A DNA stretch of 44,697 bases, taken from Gemmatimonadota bacterium (GTDB taxonomy: Bacteria > Latescibacterota > UBA2968 > GCA-2709665). The stretch's first letter is position 1; each line of letters begins with the position of its first letter. Under the pieces are notes generated by a model, which was given only the letters and a program-made list of their open reading frames with translations, was not told the origin of the DNA and did no database searches. The translations under genes were made by a program, and so were the position numbers. Below, piece by piece: positions 36,434-44,640 of the stretch. The stretch is from positions 1 through 44,697 of the forward strand of contig PAQK01000084.1 in NCBI GenBank assembly GCA_002709665.1. The letters run 5' to 3'.

Positions 36434-38128
36434 ATGAATTCTAGAGTGAACCGGTTAGCGATGGCTGTTGGCGTCGTGGTTATGGTCATGGCGGGGCACG
36501 CTGCAGCGCAAGCGCCGGCACCGTCGGAGAACGCGACCATCAATCTGATTCGCCTGTTGGTGTCTTCGGGCGTGTTGCAACAGGATCAGGCACAGGCGTT
36601 GATCCAGCAGGCCGAGGCGGAAGCGCTGCAAGCACGACAGACTGCCAGCAGTGCACCTGCCGCCCATCCGGCTGAGCCGGGTGATGTGCGGGTGCCTTAT
36701 ATACCGGCGGTGGTGCGAAATCAGATCCGTGACGAGGTTAAGCAGGAGGTCATGGCCCAGGCTAAGGAAGAGAACTGGGCACAGCCCAACACCTTCCCGG
36801 ATTGGGCTTCACGTATCAGTTTCGAGGGCGACATGCGCTTGCGCAATGAGTCGCGTCTGTACTCGAATACCAATAGCAATGAGTTCTTCGACTTTGCGCA
36901 GTTGAACGAGGACGGCCCCTACGACGTCAATCAGTTCACCAACTCGACGTGGCCGCCGATACTTAATAGCCGTGAGGATCGCGAGAATATGCTGCGGCTG
37001 CGGGCACGCTTCGGCCTGAACGCGCAGCTGTCGGATACCTGGAAAGCCGGCATTCGCATTGGTACCGGGTCGGATTCCAGCCCGGTCTCGACCACTCAGA
37101 CGCTGGGTGCGGGCTTCGGCAAGAAGGATATCTGGCTGGATCGCGGCTATATCACCTGGACGCCATCTGATCGTCTCAGCATCACCGGCGGCCGGATTGC
37201 CAATCCGTTCATGTCCACCGATCTGTTGTATTCGAATGATCTGAACTTCGATGGTATGGCGGCGATTTTCAATCATCCGTTCAGTAATGACCTGTCGCTG
37301 TTCGGTACCCTCGGTGCCTTCCCGGTGGAGTATACCTCTGACGCTTCCACTCCCAGTTTCGACAAGCAGGACAGTGAGAACAAATGGCTTTACGGCCTGC
37401 AGGTGGGAGCGGATTGGCGGATCAATAACAGTAACCGCCTCAAGGGGGCGTTGGCCTATTACCAGTTCGATGATATCGAGGGGCAGCGTTCCAGTCCGTG
37501 CGAACCTTGGAGTGGTGACGCAGAGTGTGACAGCGATGGCTCGCGTGCTTCCTTCATGCAGAAGGGTAATACCCTGTTCTTGCTGCGCGATATCACGCTG
37601 AACCCGAGCGTACCTTCAACTGACACACCGAATCCGCAATATGTGGGGCTGGCCTCGGAATTCAATCTGTTGGATCTGAACCTGACCTGGGAGACTGATC
37701 TGTTCAACAACATGAAGCTCGGTACCCACCTGAATTATGTGCATAACCTGGGGTATGACGAGTCGGAGATGCGCAAGCGTTCCGCCGGCTTCTTCGCCAA
37801 TAACCTGGATGAGAACGGCGAGATCGAAAGCGGCGCCAATGCGTGGATGTTGAGTGCGGCTTTGGGTAACTCGATGGATATGCTCAAGCAGGGCGATTGG
37901 AACGTGTTCGCTGGCTACAAGTACATCCAGCCTGATGCACTGCCAGATGGTTTCAACGATTCGACCTTCCACCTTGGTGGCACCAATGCTAAGGGCTATT
38001 TCGTGGGTGGCCATTATGGTCTGGCCGACCGGGTTTACGGCAGTGCGCGTTGGTTGAGTTCAGAAGAGGTCTACGGCGCGCCGTTTGAGATCGACGTTCT
38101 GCAATTAGAGCTGAACACGCGCTTTTAA
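36434..38128 (+). CDS. Putative outer-membrane porin (Porin_5-like)
   Basis: A 564-residue protein with a signal peptide (1-25, ending GHAAA). A helical periplasmic stretch follows (INLIRLLVSSGVLQQDQAQ, QQAEAEALQARQ, then VRNQIRDEVKQEVMAQAKEENW). A beta-barrel comes next, with alternating strands and aromatic girdles (SFEGDMRLRNESRLYS, RLRARFGLNAQL, GYITWTPSDRLSITGGRI), ending in the outer-membrane signature LQLELNTRF. The N-terminal helical region plus barrel is typical of the putative porin family PF16930. The gene follows the TonB-like gene by about 40 bases and probably belongs to the same transcript. Substrate unknown. Confidence 0.85.
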   Translation: MNSRVNRLAMAVGVVVMVMAGHAAAQAPAPSENATINLIRLLVSSGVLQQDQAQALIQQAEAEALQARQTASSAPAAHPAEPGDVRVPYIPAVVRNQIRDEVKQEVMAQAKEENWAQPNTFPDWASRISFEGDMRLRNESRLYSNTNSNEFFDFAQLNEDGPYDVNQFTNSTWPPILNSREDRENMLRLRARFGLNAQLSDTWKAGIRIGTGSDSSPVSTTQTLGAGFGKKDIWLDRGYITWTPSDRLSITGGRIANPFMSTDLLYSNDLNFDGMAAIFNHPFSNDLSLFGTLGAFPVEYTSDASTPSFDKQDSENKWLYGLQVGADWRINNSNRLKGALAYYQFDDIEGQRSSPCEPWSGDAECDSDGSRASFMQKGNTLFLLRDITLNPSVPSTDTPNPQYVGLASEFNLLDLNLTWETDLFNNMKLGTHLNYVHNLGYDESEMRKRSAGFFANNLDENGEIESGANAWMLSAALGNSMDMLKQGDWNVFAGYKYIQPDALPDGFNDSTFHLGGTNAKGYFVGGHYGLADRVYGSARWLSSEEVYGAPFEIDVLQLELNTRF

Positions 38129-38155
38129 GTGCGTGGACTTCACGGGAGGAACACT

Positions 38156-38806
38156 ATGAACAGTCCATTGCGTACCTTTTGCATTCCCGGCCTGGCGCTC
38201 CTGTTCGGTATGTTTGCTGCCGCCAGTGTCTCGGCTGAGAGCATGGAGGAACGCCTTCGTACGCAACTGCGCAGCACTACCCAGCAGTTGCAGTCTCTGC
38301 AAAGTGAACAGGCGCAAACCAATGCTGCACGTCTGGCGGCGGAAAACCAGTTGGCTATCGCCAGAGCGCAGATCGAAGAACTGACCGGCAATCTGGAAAA
38401 AAGCAGTTCTCAAGCTGAGCAGCTTGCCGCGCAGAAACAGGATCTGCAAAAACGGGCCAATGACTATGCCGAAAAGAGTACACAGTTGCTTGATCAGCAT
38501 CAGCAGGCGTATCAGGAACTGTTGACCATGGCTCGGGCGACCGAGACTCAGCGGGCGACTCTGGAAGCAAGCCTGAATGAGCGTGATGAGCAGGTGCGCC
38601 AATGCGCTGCCATGAATGAGCAGATGTACGGTGTCGCCAAGGAGATCCTGGCTGCGCATGAAGCGATGGATATGGGGGATGTGATGAAAATCCGCCAGCC
38701 TTTCGCCGGTGGAGCGCGAGTGAAGTTCGAGGAGTTGGCACAGATGTATGGTGATGAGTTGTACCAGACCATTTTTGATGCGCCGCTGCAGAGTTCAGTC
38801 AAGTAA
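38156..38806 (+). CDS. Periplasmic coiled-coil protein
   Basis: A 216-residue secreted protein. ATG 38156 is chosen because GGGAGG lies about eight bases before it and it gives a proper signal peptide (MNSPLRTFCIPGLALLFG to VSA). The mature part is a long coiled coil (about residues 30-150, rich in Gln, Leu, Ala and Glu, with heptad spacing), followed by a short C-terminal region with AHEAMDMGDVMKIRQPFAG and KFEELAQMYGDELY. I recognise no enzymatic domain. Its place after the porin suggests a periplasmic spacer or scaffold for the ExbB/D/TonB unit. Confidence 0.78.
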   Translation: MNSPLRTFCIPGLALLFGMFAAASVSAESMEERLRTQLRSTTQQLQSLQSEQAQTNAARLAAENQLAIARAQIEELTGNLEKSSSQAEQLAAQKQDLQKRANDYAEKSTQLLDQHQQAYQELLTMARATETQRATLEASLNERDEQVRQCAAMNEQMYGVAKEILAAHEAMDMGDVMKIRQPFAGGARVKFEELAQMYGDELYQTIFDAPLQSSVK

Positions 38807-38872
38807 CTGTCTTAATTGTATTGCCACGCTGCCAAGCGGCAGTCATTGATTATTGCGATAGGAATTATAGAA

Positions 38873-39394
38873 ATGAATGAAGTCAGTCTCATCGAATCCA
38901 TTACTATCGAGCAACTTAGCAAGCTCCTTCAGGACGCCGGATACCGGGTGAATCGCACCGAGCAGAATGGCGTGGTGCAGTTACTCAGCGCCAGTCAGGG
39001 TATTGGCTATGCGGTGCGCTTCGGCAACGCGGCGGCGGAGCAGGGCGCCTATTTCGATTACACCTTCAGTTGCGCGCTGCGTGTGCAGGGTGAACTGCCC
39101 GCTGGTCTGGTGGCGCAATGGAATATTTCCCGGCGCTTTGCCCGTATGTCGCAGCAAGGCGAGTTTCTGGTGCTGGAGGTGGACGTAATCGTCGCTGGTG
39201 GCGTGACCCCGGCGTACATGCGTAATGCACTCGAGTTGTGGGATCGTTTGTTGGTTGAGTTTGTCGGCTATCTGCGTGAGTACAGCCGCACTGCGGTTGG
39301 CGATGAACAAGACCGAGCGTCGACTGCCGATCAGGCTGATGCCACGTCAACACAGGTTGAAACAGCCGACGAATTCTTGGGTGAGGAGGTCTGA
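38873..39394 (+). CDS. YbjN-like protein
   Basis: A 173-residue cytoplasmic protein. ATG 38873 has AGGA upstream; the frame is open further but without support. It contains a YbjN-type domain: LIESITIEQLSKLLQDAGYRV, GYAVRFGNAA, FDYTFSCALRV and WNISRRFARMS, with the usual pattern of a helix, a twisted sheet and the NxxRRFAR segment. YbjN-like proteins resemble type III secretion chaperones in fold, and their roles are poorly defined. The C-terminal 30 residues are acidic and Thr/Ala-rich. The next gene follows after four bases. Confidence 0.72.
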   Translation: MNEVSLIESITIEQLSKLLQDAGYRVNRTEQNGVVQLLSASQGIGYAVRFGNAAAEQGAYFDYTFSCALRVQGELPAGLVAQWNISRRFARMSQQGEFLVLEVDVIVAGGVTPAYMRNALELWDRLLVEFVGYLREYSRTAVGDEQDRASTADQADATSTQVETADEFLGEEV

Positions 39395-39398
39395 TCTG

Positions 39399-40346
39399 GT
39401 GAAGAAAGGTACGGTTTTTGTCGGTCTCGGCGCGGGGTTGTTGCTCGTAACAGTAGTGTCCATGGCTATGGGAGACAAGAACCCGCAAACGAAGAAGGTG
39501 GAAGTCGATGGTGCTCAACTGTCGGGGTCGGTCGCGACGATAGCCCAGCTGGGCGACCAGTATATTGAGGCTGATGAGCTACAGGCATTGCTGGCTGGTC
39601 TGCCTCAGGGTTCGGCTGATCGGCTGGGGCAGAACCGTACCGCGATTGATGACTGGCTGCGTTCTCGCTTGGCGGAGAAAAAGCTGCTGAGTGAGGCTGT
39701 TGCGCAGGGCTGGGATCAGCGGGAAGAAATTCAGCAGATGGCCCGCTCGGCAACCGAGCAGATTGTGTTGCGCACTTATCTGGATTCGGTCAGCCAGGTA
39801 CCGGAGGACTATCCGAGCGAGGCAGAGCTGAATGCTGCTTATGAGATCAATAAGGGGCAGTGGGCGACTCCTGCAATGTATCAGGTCAGTCAGATATTTC
39901 TGGCAGTGAATGATCAGGGCTCTCTTGAGGATGTGCGCAAACGCGCGGTAGAGCTGACCAACGCGGCGCGAGAAGGCCAGACCGACTTCGCTGAGTTGGC
40001 CAGGAAGAACTCCGAAGATCCGCAGAGTGCCCAGCAAGGCGGTGATATAGGTATGCGACCGCTGGAGCTTCTGATACCAGAGATTCGCCCGGTGCTTGCA
40101 CAGCTCGAGGTCGGCGCTGTATCGGACCCGGTGCAAACTCCAACGGGGTTGCACGTTCTCAAGTTGACGGACATGCAGCCTGCCCGGGTGGCAGCCCTGG
40201 ATCAGGTACGCGAGCAATTGCGTAATAGCCTTCGCAGCCAACGTAAAGAGCTGGTTGCAAAAGCCTATATGGAAGGACTGGTCAACGCCGGCACATTGAG
40301 TATCGATGGTGCGGCGTTGAATGTGGTGCTGGAACAGACCGAGTGA
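39399..40346 (+). CDS. PpiC-type (parvulin) peptidyl-prolyl isomerase, membrane-anchored
   Basis: A 315-residue protein starting at GTG 39399 with GAGGAGGT at 39383-39390. An N-terminal membrane anchor (about 6-24) is followed by a SurA/PpiD-like helical region (DDWLRSRLAEKKLLSEAV) and a parvulin domain at about 150-255 (YQVSQIFLAV, FAELARKNSEDPQSAQQGGDIG, GAVSDPVQTPTGLHVLKL). Such proteins help fold outer-membrane and secreted proteins in the periplasm, so candidates for its clients are PdtB, the porin or PdtA. It corresponds to PA0699 by order. It overlaps the next gene by four bases. Confidence 0.9.
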   Translation: MKKGTVFVGLGAGLLLVTVVSMAMGDKNPQTKKVEVDGAQLSGSVATIAQLGDQYIEADELQALLAGLPQGSADRLGQNRTAIDDWLRSRLAEKKLLSEAVAQGWDQREEIQQMARSATEQIVLRTYLDSVSQVPEDYPSEAELNAAYEINKGQWATPAMYQVSQIFLAVNDQGSLEDVRKRAVELTNAAREGQTDFAELARKNSEDPQSAQQGGDIGMRPLELLIPEIRPVLAQLEVGAVSDPVQTPTGLHVLKLTDMQPARVAALDQVREQLRNSLRSQRKELVAKAYMEGLVNAGTLSIDGAALNVVLEQTE

Positions 40347-41260
40347 CTGTTGGGTGTTCTACCGTTCCATCTGAGCGGGTCAAAGCTGAACTGCTCAATG
40401 ATTGGAATGCAGTGCGGTATTTTGTGATCGTAGTGCGCCGGGGCGGTTTTACCATGGCGGCGCGAAGCTTGGGAATGAAGCACGAGGCGTTGCGCAAAAA
40501 AATCAGGTTGCTTGAAAGACGCTTGGATATGCAGCTGTTCCGCTCAACAGGCGGTCGGACAAATCTGACCGATGACGGTAACCAGTTGTATCAGTTTAGT
40601 GAGCAACATCTGGCTGGAGTCTCTGCGGCGGATATTTATGGAGAGCACAGCGATTTGGTGCTGTCTCTCCCAAAGCTGGTGCTGGAAAGTTTCTTGTATC
40701 GAGAGGTGATTTCAGTCTTGCGAGAGAATTCCGGATTAAAGATCACATTGGTAGATGACACGCCTGAGCTACAGAAAAATGCCGATCTGGTTGTCTGGAT
40801 GCAAGAACCGCGCAGGTACAGCGAGCTTAGCAGTCAGTTGGTACAGCCACGGTGTTTATCGACACAGAGTTTCTCGCTCTATGCTACGGAACGCCTTATA
40901 CGCGGGCGCATGGTACCTGAGTCGTTAGATGATCTGGATCACTATATGGCAGCCCAATATCAAGGATATGAGCACTTTGCGAACTTTGCACAATGGAATG
41001 ATTTTATTGCGCAACGTCGCCACGGATCGGTCCATGTCAATTCTCCTGATGTTCAATGGCAGATGGTCCGTTGGGCCAATTGCGTTGGGCTATTACCCGA
41101 TAATGCGGTTTATTTGGACAAAGGTGTGAGGCGACTGCCCGAGGTGTTGGGCAGTGCTTTGGAGCTGGATATCTGGGTGGGGTTGAATGAGCAGGCTGCG
41201 AATACCCAGGCCGCAAATATGATCGCCGAACGTATTACGCGGGCGTTCAGTAGGCGGTAA
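40343..41260 (+). CDS. LysR-family transcriptional regulator
   Basis: A 305-residue regulator beginning at GTG 40343, overlapping the ppiC-type stop. The helix-turn-helix lies at about residues 20-78 (WNAVRYFVIVVRRGGFTMA, ARSLGMKHEALRKKIRLLE, LDMQLFRSTGGRTNLTDDG). The effector domain is diverged but has the usual length. LysR proteins usually control a divergent gene; here it is the last gene of a co-directional run, so it may regulate this operon. Its ligand is not predictable. A regulator stands at the same place (PA0701) in P. aeruginosa. Confidence 0.88.
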   Translation: MTVGCSTVPSERVKAELLNDWNAVRYFVIVVRRGGFTMAARSLGMKHEALRKKIRLLERRLDMQLFRSTGGRTNLTDDGNQLYQFSEQHLAGVSAADIYGEHSDLVLSLPKLVLESFLYREVISVLRENSGLKITLVDDTPELQKNADLVVWMQEPRRYSELSSQLVQPRCLSTQSFSLYATERLIRGRMVPESLDDLDHYMAAQYQGYEHFANFAQWNDFIAQRRHGSVHVNSPDVQWQMVRWANCVGLLPDNAVYLDKGVRRLPEVLGSALELDIWVGLNEQAANTQAANMIAERITRAFSRR

Positions 41261-41304
41261 TCAGACTGAGATCTCTTCAGGTCATTAATGAAAAGGGTAG
41301 ATAA

Positions 41305-41694
41305 ATGAGCGAAGACAAGATGCTCCAGCGTTTCCAACAAGAGGTGCTGAGTTCAGGACCTGAAGCAACTCTTCCGGCCAATCTCAGTCATTTCTGGCTG
41401 AAAGAGCTTCAACAATGTCTGGATCGATACTTCGAGAACCTGAGTGATCCCGAAAGCACTGAGGATGAGCAAAGCATGGCTCTGCCGCTGGCTGCGGTAT
41501 TACATATCCTGTTTGCACAAAATGGCAGCAAGGAAGTCGAGGTGTCGCTGGAGAAGGTGTTCAGGAACTTTGAAGATTACCGGCTGGAGCTGGCTCTCGA
41601 GGAAATCAGTCGCGTTACGCATATTAAAACCGGGCCTGCGACCTTGGATTCGATTTTTACGAATCGAGATGTGGTGGTGGAGAATCGAGAATAG
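41305..41694 (+). CDS. Small hypothetical acidic protein
   Basis: A 129-residue protein with a ribosome site (AAAAGGG about ten bases before the ATG). It is acidic and apparently all-helical (MLQRFQQEVLS, FWLKELQQCLDRYFENL, ALPLAAVLHILFA, LEKVFRNFEDYRLELALEEI), without signal peptide or membrane segment. I do not recognise a family. It lies between the LysR gene and the DsbB-like gene on the same strand, separated by 44 and 70 bases. Confidence 0.65.
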   Translation: MSEDKMLQRFQQEVLSSGPEATLPANLSHFWLKELQQCLDRYFENLSDPESTEDEQSMALPLAAVLHILFAQNGSKEVEVSLEKVFRNFEDYRLELALEEISRVTHIKTGPATLDSIFTNRDVVVENRE

Positions 41695-41764
41695 TTTTGG
41701 CGTTTGCCAATCGTTTTTCTAGTCTCGAGGCATTCAGCGTTGTGGTTTGTAGGAGACGTGAGAT

Positions 41765-42307
41765 ATGAAAGGTAATGAGTTGGCTGTTTACCGGTATGTA
41801 GACAAACCTGATGTGCGCAACCAGGGGGTACTACTTGCGATTATGGCATTCAGCCTCGGCGTCGTGGGGCTGGCCCTGGTGTCACAACATGTCTTCGATA
41901 TGCAGCCATGCGCATGGTGTGTTCTACAAAGGGTAGAGTTCCTGACCATCGCTATCGTTTGCGGACTGGCTAGCATCACACGGCGTTCAGCATTGCGCTT
42001 GGCTCTTTGCAGTCTGGCACTCCTGCTCTCCCTGGCGGGGGTTGCGACGGTCGTGTGGCAGATTTTTGTGGCCAATAACAGCTATTCGTGCAGCCTCAGC
42101 CTGGCTGATCGGATCATATCCAGCCTGGCTCTGGATCAGCTCATGCCAGCGGTGTTTGCACCGCGTACCGGCTGCGCCGATGGAGCAGTTGATTTGCTGG
42201 GTATACCTTACGAACTTTGGAGTCTGGCTGCGTTTGCCTTATGCGCGCTTGCAAGTATGTTGTTTTGTTTCAGTGGTGCTGCAAGCAAAGTGAATGGGCG
42301 CATGTAG
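41765..42307 (+). CDS. DsbB-family disulfide bond formation protein
   Basis: A 180-residue inner-membrane protein with four membrane helices. It has both cysteine pairs of DsbB: PCAWC (Cys49, Cys52) just after the first helix, and the periplasmic-loop pair Cys109 (NNSYSCS) and Cys137 (RTGCADG). The quinone-site Arg follows in WCVLQRVEF. DsbB reoxidises DsbA using quinone, supplying disulfides in the periplasm. An extra DsbB beside a secretion locus suggests a dedicated role; the exoprotein here has paired cysteines. GGAGACGTGAG upstream is a plausible ribosome site. Confidence 0.9.
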   Translation: MKGNELAVYRYVDKPDVRNQGVLLAIMAFSLGVVGLALVSQHVFDMQPCAWCVLQRVEFLTIAIVCGLASITRRSALRLALCSLALLLSLAGVATVVWQIFVANNSYSCSLSLADRIISSLALDQLMPAVFAPRTGCADGAVDLLGIPYELWSLAAFALCALASMLFCFSGAASKVNGRM

Positions 42308-42350
42308 AGAAAGTGCTGATCAGAATTTGATCGAACATTTGGAGGGCTCA

Positions 42351-42410
42351 ATGAATGAGCGATTTTTTAAGCCTCAGGATGTTTTTGCTGGGCTGCGCGG
42401 GGAAAACTGA
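42351..42410 (+). pseudogene. Short 5' gene remnant after the DsbB-like gene
   Basis: GGAGGG at 42341-42346 is followed by ATG 42351 and the peptide MNERFFKPQDVFAGLRGEN, then TGA at 42408-42410. The good ribosome site and protein-like start suggest the first 19 codons of a gene whose remainder was replaced when the TIR/SLOG-patatin module entered. It could instead be a tiny leader peptide. No family is recognised. Confidence 0.3.
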
Positions 42411-42412
42411 CT

Positions 42413-42449
42413 TTGGTATATAATGTAACTACTTTTCTCTTGGTATAGT
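42413..42449 (+). promoter_or_regulatory. Likely promoter region of the TIR/SLOG-patatin module
   Basis: TATAAT at 42419-42424 and TATAGT at 42444-42449 are good -10 candidates, each within a direct repeat of TTGGTATA (42413-42420 and 42440-42447, 27 bases apart). No convincing -35 was found at the right distance. The leader to the TIR start is about 80-100 bases. Confidence 0.35.
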
Positions 42450-42528
42450 GACAGACGAGGCGTGTTGGATTGCTCTCTACTCAAGTGTCACGAGGGGATA
42501 AAAGGATTATCAACGATAGGAGCTGAAA

Positions 42529-43131
42529 ATGGCAAGAAGGACATTTTTCTCATTTCATTATCAAGAAGACGTGTGGCGAGCATGGAATGTCAGAAACTGC
42601 TGGGTTGTAAACTCCAATCAGCAAGAGGATGTGGGTTTCTTTGATGCCAGTGTTTTTGAAGCCTCACAAAAAGAAGGTGATGAAGCGCTTAAAACCTTTC
42701 TTCGTAATGGCCTGAAAAATACGTCAGTAACGTGCGTTCTGGCTGGCCAATATACTGCAGGCAGGCGCTGGGTTCGTTATGAGATTGTACGAAGCGTCTT
42801 AAAAGGAAACGGTTTGCTGACGGTTGATATCGATGGTGTAAAGAACAGTAATCAAGAGCTCGGAGTGAAGGGGACTGACCCACTCTCTGAGGTCGGTCTC
42901 TACTGCGCCAACGATAAAATTTATTTCGCAGAGCTTAAGGGGGGCAAGTGGGTAAAGTACTCAGACTACACTTTGGCCGTTCCAGCATCCGACCTCTGGT
43001 TTGATGCTCCCACAAGCACAACTGTTCTTAAGCTTTCCCAGATTTATCTGAGATACGACTTTGCTGCTCAGAATGGTCGGGGGAATATCTCTGGATGGAT
43101 AGAAACAGCCGCCGCCTTGGCCGGGCGTTAG
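42529..43131 (+). CDS. TIR-like protein of the Thoeris ThsB type (DUF1863/MTH538 domain)
   Basis: A 200-residue cytoplasmic protein. It begins RRTFFSFHYQEDVWRAWNVRN with CWVV after it, then GFFDASVFEASQKEGDEAL, LKNTSVTCVLAGQYTAGRRW and VRYEIVRSVLKGNGLLTVDI. These are the motifs of the MTH538 TIR-like domain found in Thoeris ThsB. Glu85 in RWVRYEI is the position where this family keeps a glutamate thought to be catalytic. ThsB-type proteins sense phage and make a cyclic or conjugated ADP-ribose signal from NAD+. TAGGAG precedes the ATG. The next gene, 99 bases on, has a SLOG domain, which is the sensor type for such signals. Confidence 0.85.
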   Translation: MARRTFFSFHYQEDVWRAWNVRNCWVVNSNQQEDVGFFDASVFEASQKEGDEALKTFLRNGLKNTSVTCVLAGQYTAGRRWVRYEIVRSVLKGNGLLTVDIDGVKNSNQELGVKGTDPLSEVGLYCANDKIYFAELKGGKWVKYSDYTLAVPASDLWFDAPTSTTVLKLSQIYLRYDFAAQNGRGNISGWIETAAALAGR

Positions 43132-43230
43132 GAGCCTGATCCTTCACTCCCGTAAATATTTGTCCACATCACCACACAAGCCGTCATCGTTTGGCGGCTG
43201 AGCCAGGCTGTAACGGGGGGAGACAAAGGG

Positions 43231-44640
43231 ATGGAGAGTTTTAAGAGAACGCAGGGATCGGCATACATTCACGAGGTGTTCATCGATATGGCACTCAAAC
43301 AACGTCTAGCGGGCGTGAGGGTCCATTTATCCGGATCCAATCCAGACCAGCAAGAAAATATTTCTGATTTCGTATGCAAGCTGGCAGGTAAGATTTTTAG
43401 TGAAGGAGGCTCAATAGTCCACGGAAGTCATCCGTCGTTTATTGCACCCCTGAAAGAGGCTGCTGAAGCGTTCATCAAAGCAGGAGGGAGCAAGGCAGCC
43501 CTCACGCTGGTAAGGGCAAAAGGCTTTTCGACTGATCAGTACGCGATGGAAATCGAAGAGCAGCGGAAGTACGCATCCGTCGAGATCGTGCCAGCGGATC
43601 ATGATAATGCAAACCCTGCAAGAGGCCTGACACCGATGCGTGACTGGATGGCCGATCGGTCCGATGCCATCGTGTGTATTGGGGGCGCATGGTGGGGTGT
43701 GAATAAAGCGGCGGCAGGTGTTCCAAATGAACTGGACACGATGCTCGAACTCGGAAAACCAGCGTTTGTTGCAGCGGGCTTTGGAGGTGCTATTGCGGGC
43801 TATCTCCAGGACGCGCCTGATTTGATATATCGCCTCAGAAACGGGCTGTCTCACGAGCAGAATATGAAGATTGCCCAAAGTGACTCTATCGATTGTGTCG
43901 TGGGCCAGATAGTCGAACAGTTGAAAAACCTGCCTCTGGCGCACCGGAATGTTTCACAAGGCCGGAACTTCCGTATACTGGCACTGGATGGAGGAGGGCT
44001 CAGGGGGGCCTTTACCGCTGCAGTATTAGCCAAGTGGGACGACATGCTCAGGGCTGGCGGTGGTAATAATCTCATCTCTCATTTCGATCTGGTCGCAGGT
44101 ACGTCGACAGGTGCGATCCTGGCGATTGGGTTAGCCCTTGGTTTAACGCCGCGTGAAATTTTGGCTTTTTATGAAAAACAGGGGCCAAAGATTTTTCCGA
44201 AGGATCGAAAGTTAAGGCATTGGCTAAAATCCAAACATGACTCAGCCACATTGCGCGAGCTGCTCACCGAGGTGTATGGCCAAAGGACGCTAGCTTCTGA
44301 TTCCTGTTGTCGCCTGGTCATCCCTACAGTGAGAGCAAAACACGGTCAAGCAGAAGCGATTGTCACGCCCCATAGTCCAGACCGTACGGCTTACCGTGAT
44401 ATTTCAGCCGTAGATGCGGCGCTAGCCTCATCGGCTGCCCCTACGTACTTCGAGGAGTTGCCGTGGGAAGGGCCTGTAGCCCCGGAGGCCTTTCTTGATG
44501 GTGGTGTCTGGGCGAATAATCCCATTCTGCCTGCTCTGGCAGAAGCGGTTCGCTTTCTGAAAATCCCCTTGGATCGAATCGATGTATTGAGCGTCGGCAC
44601 TCTGAATCACACCGGGTTTCATGGAGACCATTTCGTTTAA
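43231..44640 (+). CDS. SLOG-patatin effector, C-terminally truncated by an IS3-family element
   Basis: The open frame is 469 residues. Residues about 25-225 form a SLOG-type nucleotide-sensing domain (VRVHLSGSNPD, SEGGSIVHGSHPSFIAPL, MRDWMADRSDAIVCIGGAWW with GG at 151-152, AGVPNELDTMLELGKPAFV). Residues about 245-457 form a patatin phospholipase: the oxyanion loop DGGGLRG (253-259), nucleophile elbow GTSTG (Ser292) and catalytic DGG (Asp423). Native coding ends at about 44602. The last 12 codons lie in the IS terminal repeat, so the strand after VLSVGT and perhaps 50-100 residues are missing. Ser and Asp remain, but a truncated fold may be inactive. GGGGGGAG precedes the ATG. It is probably the effector for the TIR protein upstream. 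Confidence 0.82.
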   Translation: MESFKRTQGSAYIHEVFIDMALKQRLAGVRVHLSGSNPDQQENISDFVCKLAGKIFSEGGSIVHGSHPSFIAPLKEAAEAFIKAGGSKAALTLVRAKGFSTDQYAMEIEEQRKYASVEIVPADHDNANPARGLTPMRDWMADRSDAIVCIGGAWWGVNKAAAGVPNELDTMLELGKPAFVAAGFGGAIAGYLQDAPDLIYRLRNGLSHEQNMKIAQSDSIDCVVGQIVEQLKNLPLAHRNVSQGRNFRILALDGGGLRGAFTAAVLAKWDDMLRAGGGNNLISHFDLVAGTSTGAILAIGLALGLTPREILAFYEKQGPKIFPKDRKLRHWLKSKHDSATLRELLTEVYGQRTLASDSCCRLVIPTVRAKHGQAEAIVTPHSPDRTAYRDISAVDAALASSAAPTYFEELPWEGPVAPEAFLDGGVWANNPILPALAEAVRFLKIPLDRIDVLSVGTLNHTGFHGDHFV

